NCBI GenBank assembly: GCA_038030265.1
Contig: CM075941.1
Coordinates: 56,211,952-56,275,951 of the forward strand
Source: Corythucha ciliata
Lineage: Eukaryota; Arthropoda; Insecta; Hemiptera; Tingidae
Direction: 5' to 3'
DNA: 64,000 nucleotides
The notes beneath the pieces are model-generated. The model made no database searches. It saw only the letters and a list, made by a program, of their open reading frames with translations, and had not been told where the DNA came from. This document shows, piece after piece, positions 9,750-19,499 of this stretch. Both the position numbers and the translations under genes were made by a program. Each line of letters starts with the position of its first letter. The stretch's first letter is position 1.

Positions 9750-11803
9750 CAGTGGCGGATTTACGGGGAGGGTTTTGGAGGTTTCAACCCCCCCCCCCCC
9801 CTTGTAAGAAGATGGCACCTACTATAAAATGTGGACTGTTGAAGATGGAGCTGCACAGATGATTTTTTGACCCGCAATACGCAGCTATAAGTAAAAACAG
9901 CAATCAATCACTCAGAAGCCTCAACTAATATTGAAAAAACGCCCATTCCAGCGGTTTTTCGAAGTATAATCGAGACTGAAATTGAGTAAAAGCGCTAATT
10001 CACATAGATAACATGAAAAAATCACTAATTCATGGCGAAAATTTAGAGAACCTCCTAATTCACGGCTACAACTAAGAAAACTGCTAATTGCTTCCCATCT
10101 AAAATGGAAATTAAACGCTTATCCGCGGCTGAAAATAGAGATAAGGTTCAAGTCGCGGCAAAAAGCGCGTATTATAGCAACTGAAAAAAGAAAATCGCTG
10201 ATTCGTGGATCAATTTTTAGAAAATCCACTAATTCGCAGTTCACCGCTAAAATTAAGAAAATATTTGGCGGCTACGGTGAGAAAAGTGCTAAGTCGCGGC
10301 AAAAATAGTAAAAAAAGCGCTGCCAAAATTGAGGAAAACGCTACGCCACGGAAACACGCACACTCAGGGCTAAAACAGAGACAAATCGCTTATTCCACAT
10401 TACAATTGAGGAAAAAAGCTTATTCGCTGCTATAATTGTAGAAATGCGTAATTTCGCTGCATAAGTTGACAAGAAACTCTCATTCACAGCTATAAAATGG
10501 AGAAAAACGATAATTCGCTGATTAGGAGGCCCAATTATTCGTGGCTGAGAACGGTAATTCGCGAGTAAAATTAATAAATAATTCACAACTGAAACTAGGG
10601 AATATCTCGCGCCTAAAATTGAGTTATAGCGCTAATTTGCGGCAATAGAGATGAAAAATCGCTAATCCACATGACTGAGAAGTGAAGAAAAACGCTAAAT
10701 AGGCTAAAATGGAGAACAGTCGGTAACAAGCTGCTGAAATTGAGGGGGTAACGCTTATTTATCGGATACATGTGATTAGATCCACTAATTCACGGCTAAA
10801 ACTGAGAAAGACCGCGCGCTAATTCCAGGCTAAAATTGAGACAAATCGCTCATTCGCTTCTAAAATGGAAACGAACGCTAGTTTACGGAGCAATTTGACA
10901 AAATCCGCTAATTCACAGCTAGAATAGAGGAAACGCGGTAATTTGCTTGTATTATAAAGACTCTAAACTGGTAAATTCACCGAAATTAAAACCCTTAAAT
11001 GTCCATCGGCCATCGCGTGGATATCCAGTCAGGAAACTTCCTATTTTGTGGGAATTTGTCAGGCTTTGCGCTAAGGCCGGTTAGCAAGAGTTTCGCTGCC
11101 AGAAAAAAGGCCCCAAAACCCGCAATTTTGCTAAAATTAATATAATTAAGGCCCTAAACTTTTATTTTCGGGGTAATTAAGACAGGAAAGTCGCATTGCC
11201 GTGGACATTAGGCCATGAAACTTCTAATCTTTTGGGTATTCGGTATGCTCTGTGGGGCTTTAGGACCAGATATTTCAAACACAATGCTTGGCGCTTATAA
11301 TCTTGCAATTACACGGCTATTCGTGAGGCCATGGACGCTGTCGGGGTTGTTAGACCAAATGACTTCAAACTTGTGCAATTCTACTGAATTAAGCAGAGGA
11401 AATTGCCTAATTTAAGCCAGGAAAGCAAGTTGCAAAAAAACCTAGTAAACTTCCAATTTCTCCAAAAAATACTGTGACTTTTGTCTATTTGTCAGGGCGC
11501 TGTCGTGGCGTTGACACCATTATCTAGGTTCCGCGTTCACTAAACTAAAAAATCCCCGAAACTTTCAAATTCGCGAAGTCGTGAAACGGTACAGTACCGT
11601 GAGTTTCTGACAGGAAGCTCTCAACTTCGCTGATATTTGCCTAAAAAATGTCACTATTTTGCATCATGATCACTTTAAAAATAAGGCCCGGACCTTACTA
11701 ATTCTCCCTATGCTAATGACTAGAACATTGTTTCATAAGAAGGAGGAGTTCATCAGATTTGTGGTGGAACCTCTCCCAATATAAAATCCTAGATCCGCCA
11801 CTG
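9750..11803. mobile_element. hAT-like non-autonomous transposon C with 8-bp duplication GCCACAAA
   Basis: Left end CAGTGGCGGATTTACGG and right end, read inward, CAGTGGCGGATCTAGGA agree in 14 of the first 15 positions. The octamer GCCACAAA flanks both ends exactly (9742-9749, 11804-11811). CAGTGGCGGAT ends with an 8-bp duplication are a known hAT pattern. The 2.05-kb body contains a C-run at about 9789-9803, type 1 repeats (about 9930-10960) and a longer-period field (about 10980-11680, landmark AGGAAACTTCC / CATGAAACTTC). No transposase frame. The target was a type 1 field in the opposite orientation. Confidence 0.9.
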
Positions 11804-11811
11804 GCCACAAA

Positions 11812-12072
11812 GTTACCTCCAGAAACCGCGATTTGGCGTTTTCCCCATTTTAGCTTTGAATTACCTCTTTTTATTAATTTTAGCCACCAATTAGTGCTTT
11901 TGGACGAGACCCCAAGAGGTTAGACAGCGGAAGAAGGTGAAGGTGAGGACTGCAGAAGGGGGTCACAAAAGAGTGGAGGTGGCGGGAGGGGGAGGTGATT
12001 TCAGCAGCGCCGCGGGTGCACGCTCACCTTGATACGCCCTCTCCCCTCCGTGGTAAGAATGTAGAAATTTAC
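11812..12072. other. Intron end next to the START exon
   Basis: A remnant of a type 1 field in reverse orientation runs to about 11905. After that is GC-richer unique sequence (AGAAGGTGAAGGTGAGGACTG) up to the donor at 12071-12072. It contains the alternative donor-like site at about 12026-12027. Confidence 0.6.
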
Positions 12073-12348
12073 CTGAGAACGCAGAAATCCTTGTGAGGCA
12101 CCGGCAGGAGACTCGAAGTGACATACTGGAACACTTCGGCGTTTTGATCCAGTCGACTAACAACGCGCCACTTGATGAGCGCCGGGTCCCAGAGTTGCCG
12201 TTCGCGGAGCACCCTGTGAAGCAATTCAGTTGGAGGTGCTTCCACCTCTGTACTGACTCGCCACAGTCGCAACGGATGACCGTCACCGACTTTTTTGTAA
12301 GACATGTCCACACTCATCCATGAATTTAAATTGATCCAGCCTCTACTC
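12073..12348 (-). CDS. cv-c: Exon: first part of START lipid-binding domain
   Basis: A 276-bp exon encoding KSRGWINLNSW, KKVGDGHPLRLWRVSTEVEA, PPTELLHRVLRERQLWD, then FQYVTSSLLPVPHKDFCVLR. GDGHPLRLW, EVEAPP and RVLRERxLWD are diagnostic for the START domain of DLC1/STARD13/STARD8. The acceptor is CACACTCACAG and the donor TTCTCAG/GTAAAT. Phase 2 in (AA+G = Lys), phase 2 out (AG+G = Arg). A second donor-like AAG/GTGAGC lies about 46 bases into the intron (GT at plus-strand 12026-12027); its use would hit an immediate in-frame TAA. START domains bind lipids; the ligand of this subfamily is unsettled. Confidence 0.97.
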
Positions 12349-12420
12349 CTGTGAGTGTGCAATTCAACAGTTGACTGTGGTGAAAAGAAAAAAACAGGAG
12401 AGGGGGGGGGGTTAGCTTAC

Positions 12421-12895
12421 TTTTCTCGAGCTTCTTTAAGAAGGGCATTTTGACAAGCGTACAGGTAACCCCTCCAATCCTGCTGCATGTCATTGCCCAG
12501 TTCCTCCAACGCTACCGGCACACTCTCTTCCATGTAGCTGAAATGGCACTGAGCCAACAGTTCGTCGCACACGTTAAAAACCTCTTTATGATTTTTAATG
12601 AGCGACAAAAGGCAGTCATGAGCGGCCTTATTGTGGCCCAACTGTCTAGGGTCAGGCACGCCGTTGCCGCCGCGTCGCGGCGAAGCCGATGACGCCCGAT
12701 TTGGAAGCGTCGTCCAGTGAAACAAAGACGGAGCCAGGCAAACGGCCAAATTACTCGCCGTCATCTGATTGGTTGGAGCGTGTGCGGCGACGTCGGCGAG
12801 AAAATTCAATAAATACTGTAGTGCTTCTCGATGCTCGTCGGGTAGTAAAAGTAGGGCACACTGAACCGCTTCTATTCGTAGCCCGACCGGGACAT
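12421..12895 (-). CDS. cv-c: Exon: end of RhoGAP domain and linker to START
   Basis: A 475-bp exon, the longest one. It encodes RIEAVQCALLLLPDEHREAL, FLADVAAHAPTNQMT, the RhoGAP motif ASNLAVCLAPSLFHW with its conserved Asn, then a Ser/Arg/Gly-rich spacer (ASSASPRRGGNGVPDPRQL), and helices up to LLKEAREK that lead into START. The acceptor is ATTGTCTATTGTTAAG and the donor GAAAA/GTAAGC. Phase 1 in, phase 2 out. The family keeps this same order: RhoGAP, a poorly conserved spacer ending KxDxxxLxxN-like, then the START lead helix. Confidence 0.97.
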
Positions 12896-12962
12896 CTTAA
12901 CAATAGACAATTAATTATTAGACCGCAATGAAAAAATACAGTCTTAAAACAATTTTACTCAC

Positions 12963-13161
12963 GTTGAAATATAGCGATAAAAGTATCAGAAAGTTTATTG
13001 GTCAAAAGAGCTTCAGGAAGTTCACGGAAATACTGTTTGATCATGTCGGCCACGTCAAAGGCCTGTTGCCCCTCGTAATTCAATTCATCCGCTTGAGATT
13101 CTGCCATAAATTTGAGTTTCTGAATTCTCGACTTAACACCAGGCTTCCTGAAGAGCCCGAC
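12963..13161 (-). CDS. cv-c: Exon: RhoGAP catalytic core with arginine finger
   Basis: A 199-bp exon encoding VGLFRKPGVKSRIQKL, then LNYEGQQAFDVADMIKQYFR and ELPEALLTNKLSDTFIAIFQ. The Arg of GLFRKPG is the arginine finger that RhoGAP domains insert into the Rho active site; it is present, as are the VKSRI lysine/arginine and the FRELPEALL signature, so the domain should be catalytically competent (inference from conserved residues). The acceptor is TTGTTTTGCTTAG and the donor TTTCAAC/GTGAGT. Phase 0 in, phase 1 out; C+AT makes the His of FQHVP. Confidence 0.97.
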
Positions 13162-13218
13162 CTAAGCAAAACAAGTCTCACAGACAGTTCAAACACTGGT
13201 GGACGGCGGTAACTTTAC

Positions 13219-13555
13219 TTGATCGAGAGCGTTCATTCGCAGCCAGTGAAGACCAGCCTGAATGCAAGGCGGTATCGTCTGACCGGTTCTTTGAAGTGAC
13301 ACGATGAGCGGTACTCCAAACACGGCTTTGTCCTTATAGTCGGGAGTTTTTATCTTCCTCATAAATTTGGGAAGCTCCCAGTTCCAACCAGTTCGATGCG
13401 TCGGACAGTATTTCTCCATGATTGACGTCAATTTTAAAAGGGCCAACTTTCGTAAAACCGATAGCTGGCCGCTTGACATGGAACTGACGGGCTGTCCGAT
13501 ATAAGACTCTGGGCGAACTGACGCTCTTTGAAAGCTGTGCCACCTTGTGACGCCT
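13219..13555 (-). CDS. cv-c: Exon: RWHSFQ motif and beginning of RhoGAP domain
   Basis: A 337-bp exon. It encodes RWHSFQRA, then a helix-rich stretch SGQLSVLRKLALLKLTSIME, the strongly conserved WNWELPKFMRKIKTPDYKD, and the first RhoGAP strand and helix VFGVPLIVSLQRTGQ followed by GLHWLRMNALDQ. All of these are family hallmarks. The acceptor is TTTTTTTAACAG and the donor GATCAA/GTAAAG; phase 2 in, phase 0 out. The frame also stays open into the 57-bp intron (GTAAAG...), but family alignment shows that DQ must join VGLFRK in the next exon. Confidence 0.96.
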
Positions 13556-13623
13556 CTGTTAAAAAAAACAAACAAACAAAAACATAAATTGGAAAGCTTG
13601 TAAACAAATTAAAAATTACTTAC

Positions 13624-13714
13624 TTGCAGCGTATCGTATTGTCACTATCGCTGTCTCCTAACATGCTGCTGCTTTCCGCACTTTCGGCGTCGTTTTCTTT
13701 AAAGCTAGAAACAT
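13624..13714 (-). CDS. cv-c: Exon: acidic/serine linker just before the RhoGAP region
   Basis: A 91-bp exon encoding DVSSFKENDAESAESSSML, then GDSDSDNTIRCK. It is acidic and serine-rich with no recognised motif. In the family an acidic, serine-rich segment often precedes the RRLRWHSFQ motif, and here that motif follows in the next exon. The acceptor is TTTCTTCTTCAG and the donor TGCAA/GTAAGT. Phase 1 in, phase 2 out; the split codon AA+A gives lysine. The upstream intron is only 59 bp. Confidence 0.82.
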
Positions 13715-13773
13715 CTGAAGAAGAAACTAATTAAATCGAGTCCCGCAGGCTCTATTGAAAGTCATCAATTTAC

Positions 13774-13915
13774 CGGGTGTTCGTCTCGTAATTTTCGGTG
13801 ATCTGAAAGTGTTACTATCTGGCGTGCTCGTGAGACTCACACTACGCGACGAAGGAGACAGTCTTTCTTTCGTGGAACCAGCTCGTCGAGCGCTTAAATC
13901 ACTAAAATCTGGAAC
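13774..13915 (-). CDS. cv-c: Exon: serine/threonine-rich linker
   Basis: A 142-bp exon encoding VPDFSDLSARRAGSTKERLS, then a Ser/Thr/Pro-rich run (SPSSRSVSLTSTPDS) and a basic end (KITRRTP). No domain is recognised; composition suggests a disordered regulatory linker with potential phosphosites. The acceptor is a T-rich stretch ending CCGAAAG and the donor ACCCG/GTAAAT. Phase 0 in, phase 1 out (GAT, Asp, completed by the next exon). The assignment rests on continuous frame and splice phases with well-conserved exons on both sides, since the sequence itself is poorly conserved. Confidence 0.82.
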
Positions 13916-13989
13916 CTTTCGGAGAAAAAAAAACAACAAACGACGTTGTGAATCTGTCGCTCGATAAATGCGCCATGATGCTGTCATAC

Positions 13990-14196
13990 CTTGGTGTGGT
14001 TGCTGTTGGCGTCTTTGAAAAAATGCTGTCGCCAAGGAAGCTCAGAGTCGGACAGTGCTCCACTGTCCGAGTCGGGCCGTGTCAAGTATCGCGTCCGTCT
14101 GTATGAAGCTCTTGAATTAAGCGGACTGTCGGGTGGGGAAACGTCAACACAGTGGAGGTCCCTCATCTTCCTTTCCATAGACGCTGCGTCCACCAA
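13990..14196 (-). CDS. cv-c: Exon: serine/arginine-rich linker
   Basis: A 207-bp (69-codon, phase 0 to phase 0) linker exon. It begins LVDAASMERKMRDLHCVDV and continues SPPDSPLNSRASYRRTRYL, then a Ser/Asp cluster. The DLHCVDV segment resembles the family's QLNCVEI motif that follows VISGP. The rest is low-complexity and likely disordered, with several SP sites that could be phosphorylated (inference). The acceptor is TTGTCTTAG and the donor ACCAAG/GTATGA. Separated from its neighbours by introns of 86 and 74 bp. No tensin-binding YDN motif is visible. Confidence 0.88.
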
Positions 14197-14282
14197 CTAA
14201 GACAAAAAAACAACAACAAAAATATGAACACTGTAAGGTTCAGAAAAAGGCTTTCAGAAAAAAACAAACTTCAGTGACTCAC

Positions 14283-14515
14283 CTGAGGACCGCTAATTAC
14301 GACTCCTTCCCGGTGTAATTTCTTTTTTCGTCGAGATTTAAGGCTTTCAACTCGTTTGAGAAGCGCTTTGGCACCGTCTCGAAGACGCTCGCTTCCACTG
14401 CGTCGGAATTTCGCGGCGAGAAGTTCACTGTCCGGACTGAGAGCACCCGGTGGAAGGCTTCCGTACCGTATGACCGGGACGTCTTTCCCTTTTTTAGATT
14501 CCATGGCTTCTTTGC
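14283..14515 (-). CDS. cv-c: Exon: basic linker segment with ALLKRVESLKSRRKKK
   Basis: A 233-bp exon encoding the start of the linker: a lysine-rich N-terminal stretch, the motif IRYGSLPPGALSPDSELL, then ALLKRVESLKSRRKKK and VVISGPQ. The pattern of a (S/A)LLKRMESL helix, a basic run and a VISGP motif is found in vertebrate DLC1/STARD13 at the same place, so the exon is a true family exon and not chance. The acceptor is TTTTTCACAG and the donor CCTCAG/GTGAGT. It enters in phase 1 and leaves in phase 0. In vertebrates the basic stretch contributes to localisation and phosphorylation control. Confidence 0.92.
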
Positions 14516-16100
14516 CTGTGAAAAACAAAAATAACAACACATAATTAGCGCTGAATAAATGTAAATTAGCGACATGGAAACCCCCCCCCCTTAGCTCAAT
14601 GTCCAAACATGTTTTCCCAGGATGGTCACCTTAGTTTAGCCGATACCAGAAAAATATGCTCCTGATTTCTCTCTGAGAATCTGCGGATTTGACCCCTTCA
14701 AACCAAAATTTTGCGGGGGGGGGGGGCAACCTCTCGGATTTGACCATTTGATATCCCAAATTTGGCGAATTTGTGGCACTTAAGGAACCTAATTTTGCGG
14801 GGTTTTCTCACTCAAAAGGGCGATTTCAGTGGATTGACTCCCTAAAAATCCAATTCCACAGGGTGGATTAGCTCATTATACAAAAAAAAAAAATCATAGG
14901 TTTGAAACCTTCAAAAAAGCAATTCTGTGGTTTGGCCTCTTCCAAAGTTCAAATATCGCTTAAATTTACACTCACACTACCAAATTTCGCGCAGTTTAGG
15001 CTAATTCATGGTTCAATTTCACCTATGGCACATTTTAAAAAAAAACAACAACAATTTGTCGATTTGGCTCTTTCACAATCAAAATTTCTCGAATCTCGCA
15101 CGTCAGAAACTAATTTTGCAGGATTGACTCAATAAAATGAATTATGAGACAAATTCACGCATTTGATATAAAAAATTGCCGAGGCTTTGTCTCAAAAAGC
15201 AAAAATTTGCGGGTATCGACCTCTTTCGAAGACTAAATTTCGTGAGTTCCACCGCGTCAAAAACAACATTTTGCGCTGCTGAAGCCATTCTAAAAAATAT
15301 TTCTCGGAGTGGGCTCATGAAATAACCAATTTCGCAAGGTTGACACGTTTTGCGGGATTGACTCATTTGAGACCCGTTCTGCAGCCATCCAAGAGACAAG
15401 GAGAGTGAGGAAGAAAAACCGCCATAAGAAAGCGCTGCAACTACGTATGCACGGTGGCCTGCTTTGGGGAAAATGACTTATCTAGAAATCTAGTGGACGT
15501 TTTTACGATTTTGGGGCAATTTTTCAAATTCGAATGCGCACTAATTCGCGACCTTAATTGAGAAAAGGCGCTGATTTACTGCTAAAATTGAGAAAAAAAC
15601 GCTCATTCGCGGTTAAAGTTGACAACAAACAAAGCATCTGGAATTCTGGAGGTACAAGTCTGTCCACTTACTGATCGACTCTCGCCCGCCCTTGAGATTT
15701 TAGTCGAATGAGCTTCTCCTTTGGCCCTTCTATTAAAATAACTCGCCAGGAATAATTTTAAAACAAATCATCACTGTGTATAGCCTGTAGTGCAAGTTTT
15801 TTGTTGAGTTCTTTAAATATTTTTGGTGGGCAAGTGAACAAATCGATCTATCGACATGATGCAACCTGTTTGAGAGTCCACCAGTATGTGGACAGACTAT
15901 AACTTTGCTGGAATAATTGATGAAAAACTCTAATTTGCCAACCTGGAAGCAGCTTTAGTGCTGAAAGTAAAAAAAAAAGCTCTCTCAGGCAACTTAGCGG
16001 CTAAAATTGAGAAAAAAATCCAACCCCAAGTTAATGTAAGGGGGGGGGGGCTTGAGGTGGTAAAATTGAGTAAACGCTCCTATTGTGTCTTTGAAGAGCC
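14516..16100. repeat. Intron: type 2 and type 1 repeat fields
   Basis: 14640-15400 holds diverged type 2 units ('aaattTcGCGGatTTGgctc'), with C- and G-runs at 14581-14592 and 14716-14728. 15530-15620 and 15900-16070 hold type 1 units. 15620-15900 is unassigned sequence. No gene is seen. Confidence 0.6.
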
Positions 16101-16273
16101 GGACTCGTTGCAATTTTGATTTTACTTCCGTGTTTACCACCGTACGGGAAAGGAAGTATTGTGTTCGTGTTTGGAGAAAGAAGGTGACGAACCCGTGAAA
16201 TTGATTACTGAAGCCGACACAAACCAGTAATATGTGGGGCTTCTGAAAAGGATTAATGAGCTAAAAACCACGA

Positions 16274-16538
16274 AAGTGAAATGATCGAAAATTGTTTGTC
16301 TCTCCACAGCTTTATTTTTAGGTGCAGGACCGGTTTCGGCCTCCCTGTATCAGGTCATTTTCAACTGCAAACTTCTACATTGCTCAAATTACATTAAGGG
16401 GGGGAACCCACGTCCCAAGGGGGGCGGAACACGCTTGACGAGTGATTAACGATTTAAACATTTATTAATAGGCCGAAACCGGCACTGCACCTAAAAATAA
16501 AGCTGTGGAGAGACAAACAATTTTCGATCATTTCACTT
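16274..16538. mobile_element. MITE with about 70-bp near-perfect inverted repeats
   Basis: AAGTGAAATGATCGAAAATT at the left is matched by its reverse complement at the right. The match goes on through TTTGTCTCTCCACAGCTTTA, TTTTTAGGTGCAG and GGTTTCGGCC: about 70 bp with two or three mismatches, around a core of about 125 bp with a G-run. The near-identity of the arms shows that it is much younger than the surrounding repeats. The duplication is not clear. Confidence 0.8.
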
Positions 16539-16599
16539 AAGATCTGCAACCTCCACTATCTCGCCCTCAAAAAACAATGAAAACCACGAAAGGTCATTT

Positions 16600-17260
16600 G
16601 AAGAGCCAGACGGTAAAAGCCGAATCCGCGAATTTGATTTCGGAGGGCCGCAGAACCGGTGAAATAGTGATGTTTTGAAAATCCAGACCAGGACAATTTG
16701 GTCCTTAAAAACACCGAGTTTGCAACATTGTTTTTCAAACAAGCGGAAGCCACGAAACTTGGAATTTTATTATGAAGAGCCAAAGATTCATAGTCTCATA
16801 CGCCTCAGGTGACACCGAGCACGCACCTCTCCCTTAGAAAATTGATGGAGTAGACAGCTGTGGTGCAACCACCACGAAAATTGATCTCTCGAAGAGTTAT
16901 TAATGCGAGATTGGCTATTGCCAGTTTTCTGAGGATGGCATCATGCTGAAAACCGGTAGGGAGTTATTTTTCAAAATAAAATAGTGAACAAGACGAGCGT
17001 TTCATGCGTCTCATAGACCTGGGAACATTGTTATTTTGAGAATCGAACCAGCGAAATTGAGTTTTGCCCATGAGCGCGCCGTGACCGAAATTCTGAAGTG
17101 GGCCACGCATGGGTCGGGTGACTCCACTCTCATCCCAAGATGGTGAAAGATGATTCCATGTTTTCTTGGGTCACTTTATTGTTTCATTGAAGGAATAAGG
17201 GCTTCACGGCGCTTTGCTATTCACTCAAAAAAGCTAACTGAAGACCCAAGAACCCCGCAA
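16600..17260. repeat. Intron: type 2 repeats, sparse
   Basis: Units such as 'GAAGAGCCAgacg...CGCGAATTTGATTT' occur irregularly from 16600 to 16800 and from 16960 to 17080; the rest is unassigned. No gene is seen. Confidence 0.5.
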
Positions 17261-17660
17261 AAAGATTCCCTTATCTTTTCACCCTTCTGGGAAGAAAGTA
17301 CCTAGTGTAAACGTGGACAATTAAGAAAATTTTGCAGAATGAAATGAATAAAACCGAATGCGTGGTATTTAAGCGGTGGTGGCGCAAAGTGCAACCCGAC
17401 TCAAGAAAGAGTCAACATGAAGCGTTCTTCAAAATGTGACCTGTGTTGAGTGGTCATTCCTCCACCGGTGCAACCCAAACGCGACGCAACTAAAAAACGA
17501 CTCAGCGTGTCTGCAGTTGGGAGTTGCAGGTCCCCGCAAAGCATAACCTCCCGAGAATTATGGCAGAGCAGCAGAACAATAAGCACAGTGCCAAAAAAGA
17601 GCGGCGTGCTCGTCATCGAGAATGAACTCACGTTTTCAAACCTATAACTATAGATTTCAC
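17260..17660. other. GC-richer island free of repeat units, function unknown
   Basis: This stretch lacks the repeat units on both sides of it. On the minus strand a frame at 17401-17631 begins with an ATG at its 5' end and encodes MSSFSMTSTPLFFGTVLIVL followed by LLCHNSREVMLCGDLQL: a hydrophobic segment that could be a signal peptide. There is no homology that I recognise, the frame is only 76 codons, and it may be chance or a transposon fragment. Confidence 0.25.
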
Positions 17661-18760
17661 TCTATTACTGAATAGTTTATTCATAACTGGCGATTTTACG
17701 CCGAATTGTTACCCCAATTGACATCTTTCATAAATACAGCAGCGCTCTTGCCGAGCTAATATGAACTAACAACCTGGCGTAACATCTGACCGGTGTCACT
17801 TGCCTTGTTTTGTTTATTATTGAACCCCAATCCTCCAATTGAAAATTGAAGGACACCCTGGGAGGTCGTTTCACTTAGTCGTCACATGAGCGCTGGTGTA
17901 TTTATGAAAGATGTCAATACTAAAGATTTCACAGCACGAACTGGTGATTTGAAAACAAGGCTTTATCCCATATTGATGACAAACGATAACTGATCTTACC
18001 AAAACAGATGATTTCGATTAGAAACTGCCGACTGTATCCCTCATCAAGTGGCGATTTTAGTCCGAAAACGAACGATTTCTCGCCAAAGCTGAAGTGTTAC
18101 CCCTCAAAAATAAATATGTTACTACAAAACTGGAACTTTTAACCTAAAACTAAATTTTTCTGTTCCATTTCAAAAATGAAATATTTTGCACCCGAAACGA
18201 CGACTTCCCCCCAAAATTGAATTCGTTACTCCAAAACTGACATTGTCACACTGTAACTGAAGTTTTTCCCAAAACGGACGATTTTAGGCCAACGAGGACG
18301 ACTCTGACTTGAAAACCGGCGGTTTCACCACAAAAAACTGACGAATTCATCTCAAATGAGACGATTTTATACCAAAAACCAAAACAGACGATTTCACGCC
18401 AACTGATGATCGTCACTACAAAACTGGCGACTTTACCCCAAAACCAAATTTGATGGTTTACAACCACTAAAATGAATATTTTATTCCGATTTTGGTTATT
18501 TTACCACAAAACTGACTGTTTTAATTCCAAAACTTATGATTTCATCCCCAAAAACTTTCCTAAACTGGCGATTTTCCCTCAAAATAGATAATTTTACCTC
18601 AAAAATCGATATTTTACTTCAAAACTGACAATACCTCAGCCAAACTGGCGAATCTGGCGATTTTAGGTCAAATTGCCGATTTAATCGCGAAACTTGCAAT
18701 TTAGGACCGGGTCGACCATATGGTTCAAAGTTTGTTTATCCCCAAGCTGTGAGCTTAAGG
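17660..18760. repeat. Intron: type 3 repeat field
   Basis: Long series of diverged units of about 25-30 bp like 'CCAAAACTGACGATTTTACC', densest from about 17990 to 18710; the reverse orientation of the field at 7840-8560. No gene is seen. Confidence 0.7.
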
Positions 18761-18767
18761 CGGGGTT

Positions 18768-18835
18768 TCAGTCGGATTTCCTTGACCCCCCCCCAGTCAC
18801 CCCTCACCTAAACTTCGCTCACAAATTTTGCCTGA
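18768..18835 (+). repeat. Dispersed module next to a C-tract, copy 2
   Basis: GTCGGATTTCCTTGACCCCC and CACCCCTCACCTAAACTTCG match the block at 6890-6950 in the same orientation. Confidence 0.6.
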
Positions 18836-18859
18836 GCCAAACCAGCAAAATTGACTGTC

Positions 18860-19330
18860 GAAAAGCAAAACACGATAAATTCAAGTGAGATAAACCCGCG
18901 AAATTGGAGGGTTTCTCTGGACTATACTTCCCGCGAAACGGATTTTTTAAAGATCCAGGACCGCAGTTTTCTGTTTTACAGAACAAGGAAAACAACACAT
19001 CAATTTTATTTGAGATCTAAACAGCCGAAATTAAAGGTTTTTAAAGTTTCTTCGACAGCTAAATCCTGAAAAGCCTGTTTTCAGAATAGCCAAACTCTTG
19101 AATTTCATTTCATAATGAGGCAGACCTACGAAATTGGGGTGGTTTTCAAAGACTAAACCTAGCGAAATTGTTTTTCTTAGAACCAAAACCACAAAAATCA
19201 TGTATGTCGTTTTTAAGTGATGAACCTGCAGAGGTTCTGTAAGAAACAAACCCACAAAATTGGGGTTTTGAACAACTAGGCCCCGCAAATTGATTTTAAA
19301 CGGTTAGACCCGCGAAGTTGATTTCTTCAA
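18860..19330. repeat. Intron: type 2 repeats
   Basis: Units of the 'AAACCCGCGAAATTGGgttttt' form, spaced about 35-45 bp. No gene is seen. Confidence 0.6.
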
Positions 19331-19499
19331 GGTAAGGTGGAAATGTTTTTTCGCTTGACCTACGGAGAAAGTGGCTATTCTCAACCATGGCAACCTCACG
19401 ACGAAAGGAACTTTAATCTCAGCGTGTTATTTGCTTATTTTACGTCACTACTAGGAGTGATGTAAAGTACCTTCCGTCAGTCACTGTTAGAAGTGACGT

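Noticed and set aside
2640..11803. CRISPR-like regularly spaced repeats
   Set aside because: The units are diverged, spacing varies and no constant repeat/variable spacer pattern exists; the DNA is eukaryotic.
11963..12323. Open frames on both strands overlapping the START exon in other frames
   Set aside because: Shadows of the true exon at 12073-12348; only the frame with GDGHPLRLW matches the family.
13727..14200. Plus-strand frames opposite the linker exons
   Set aside because: Antisense shadows of exons 13774-13915 and 13990-14196; no splice signals in that direction.
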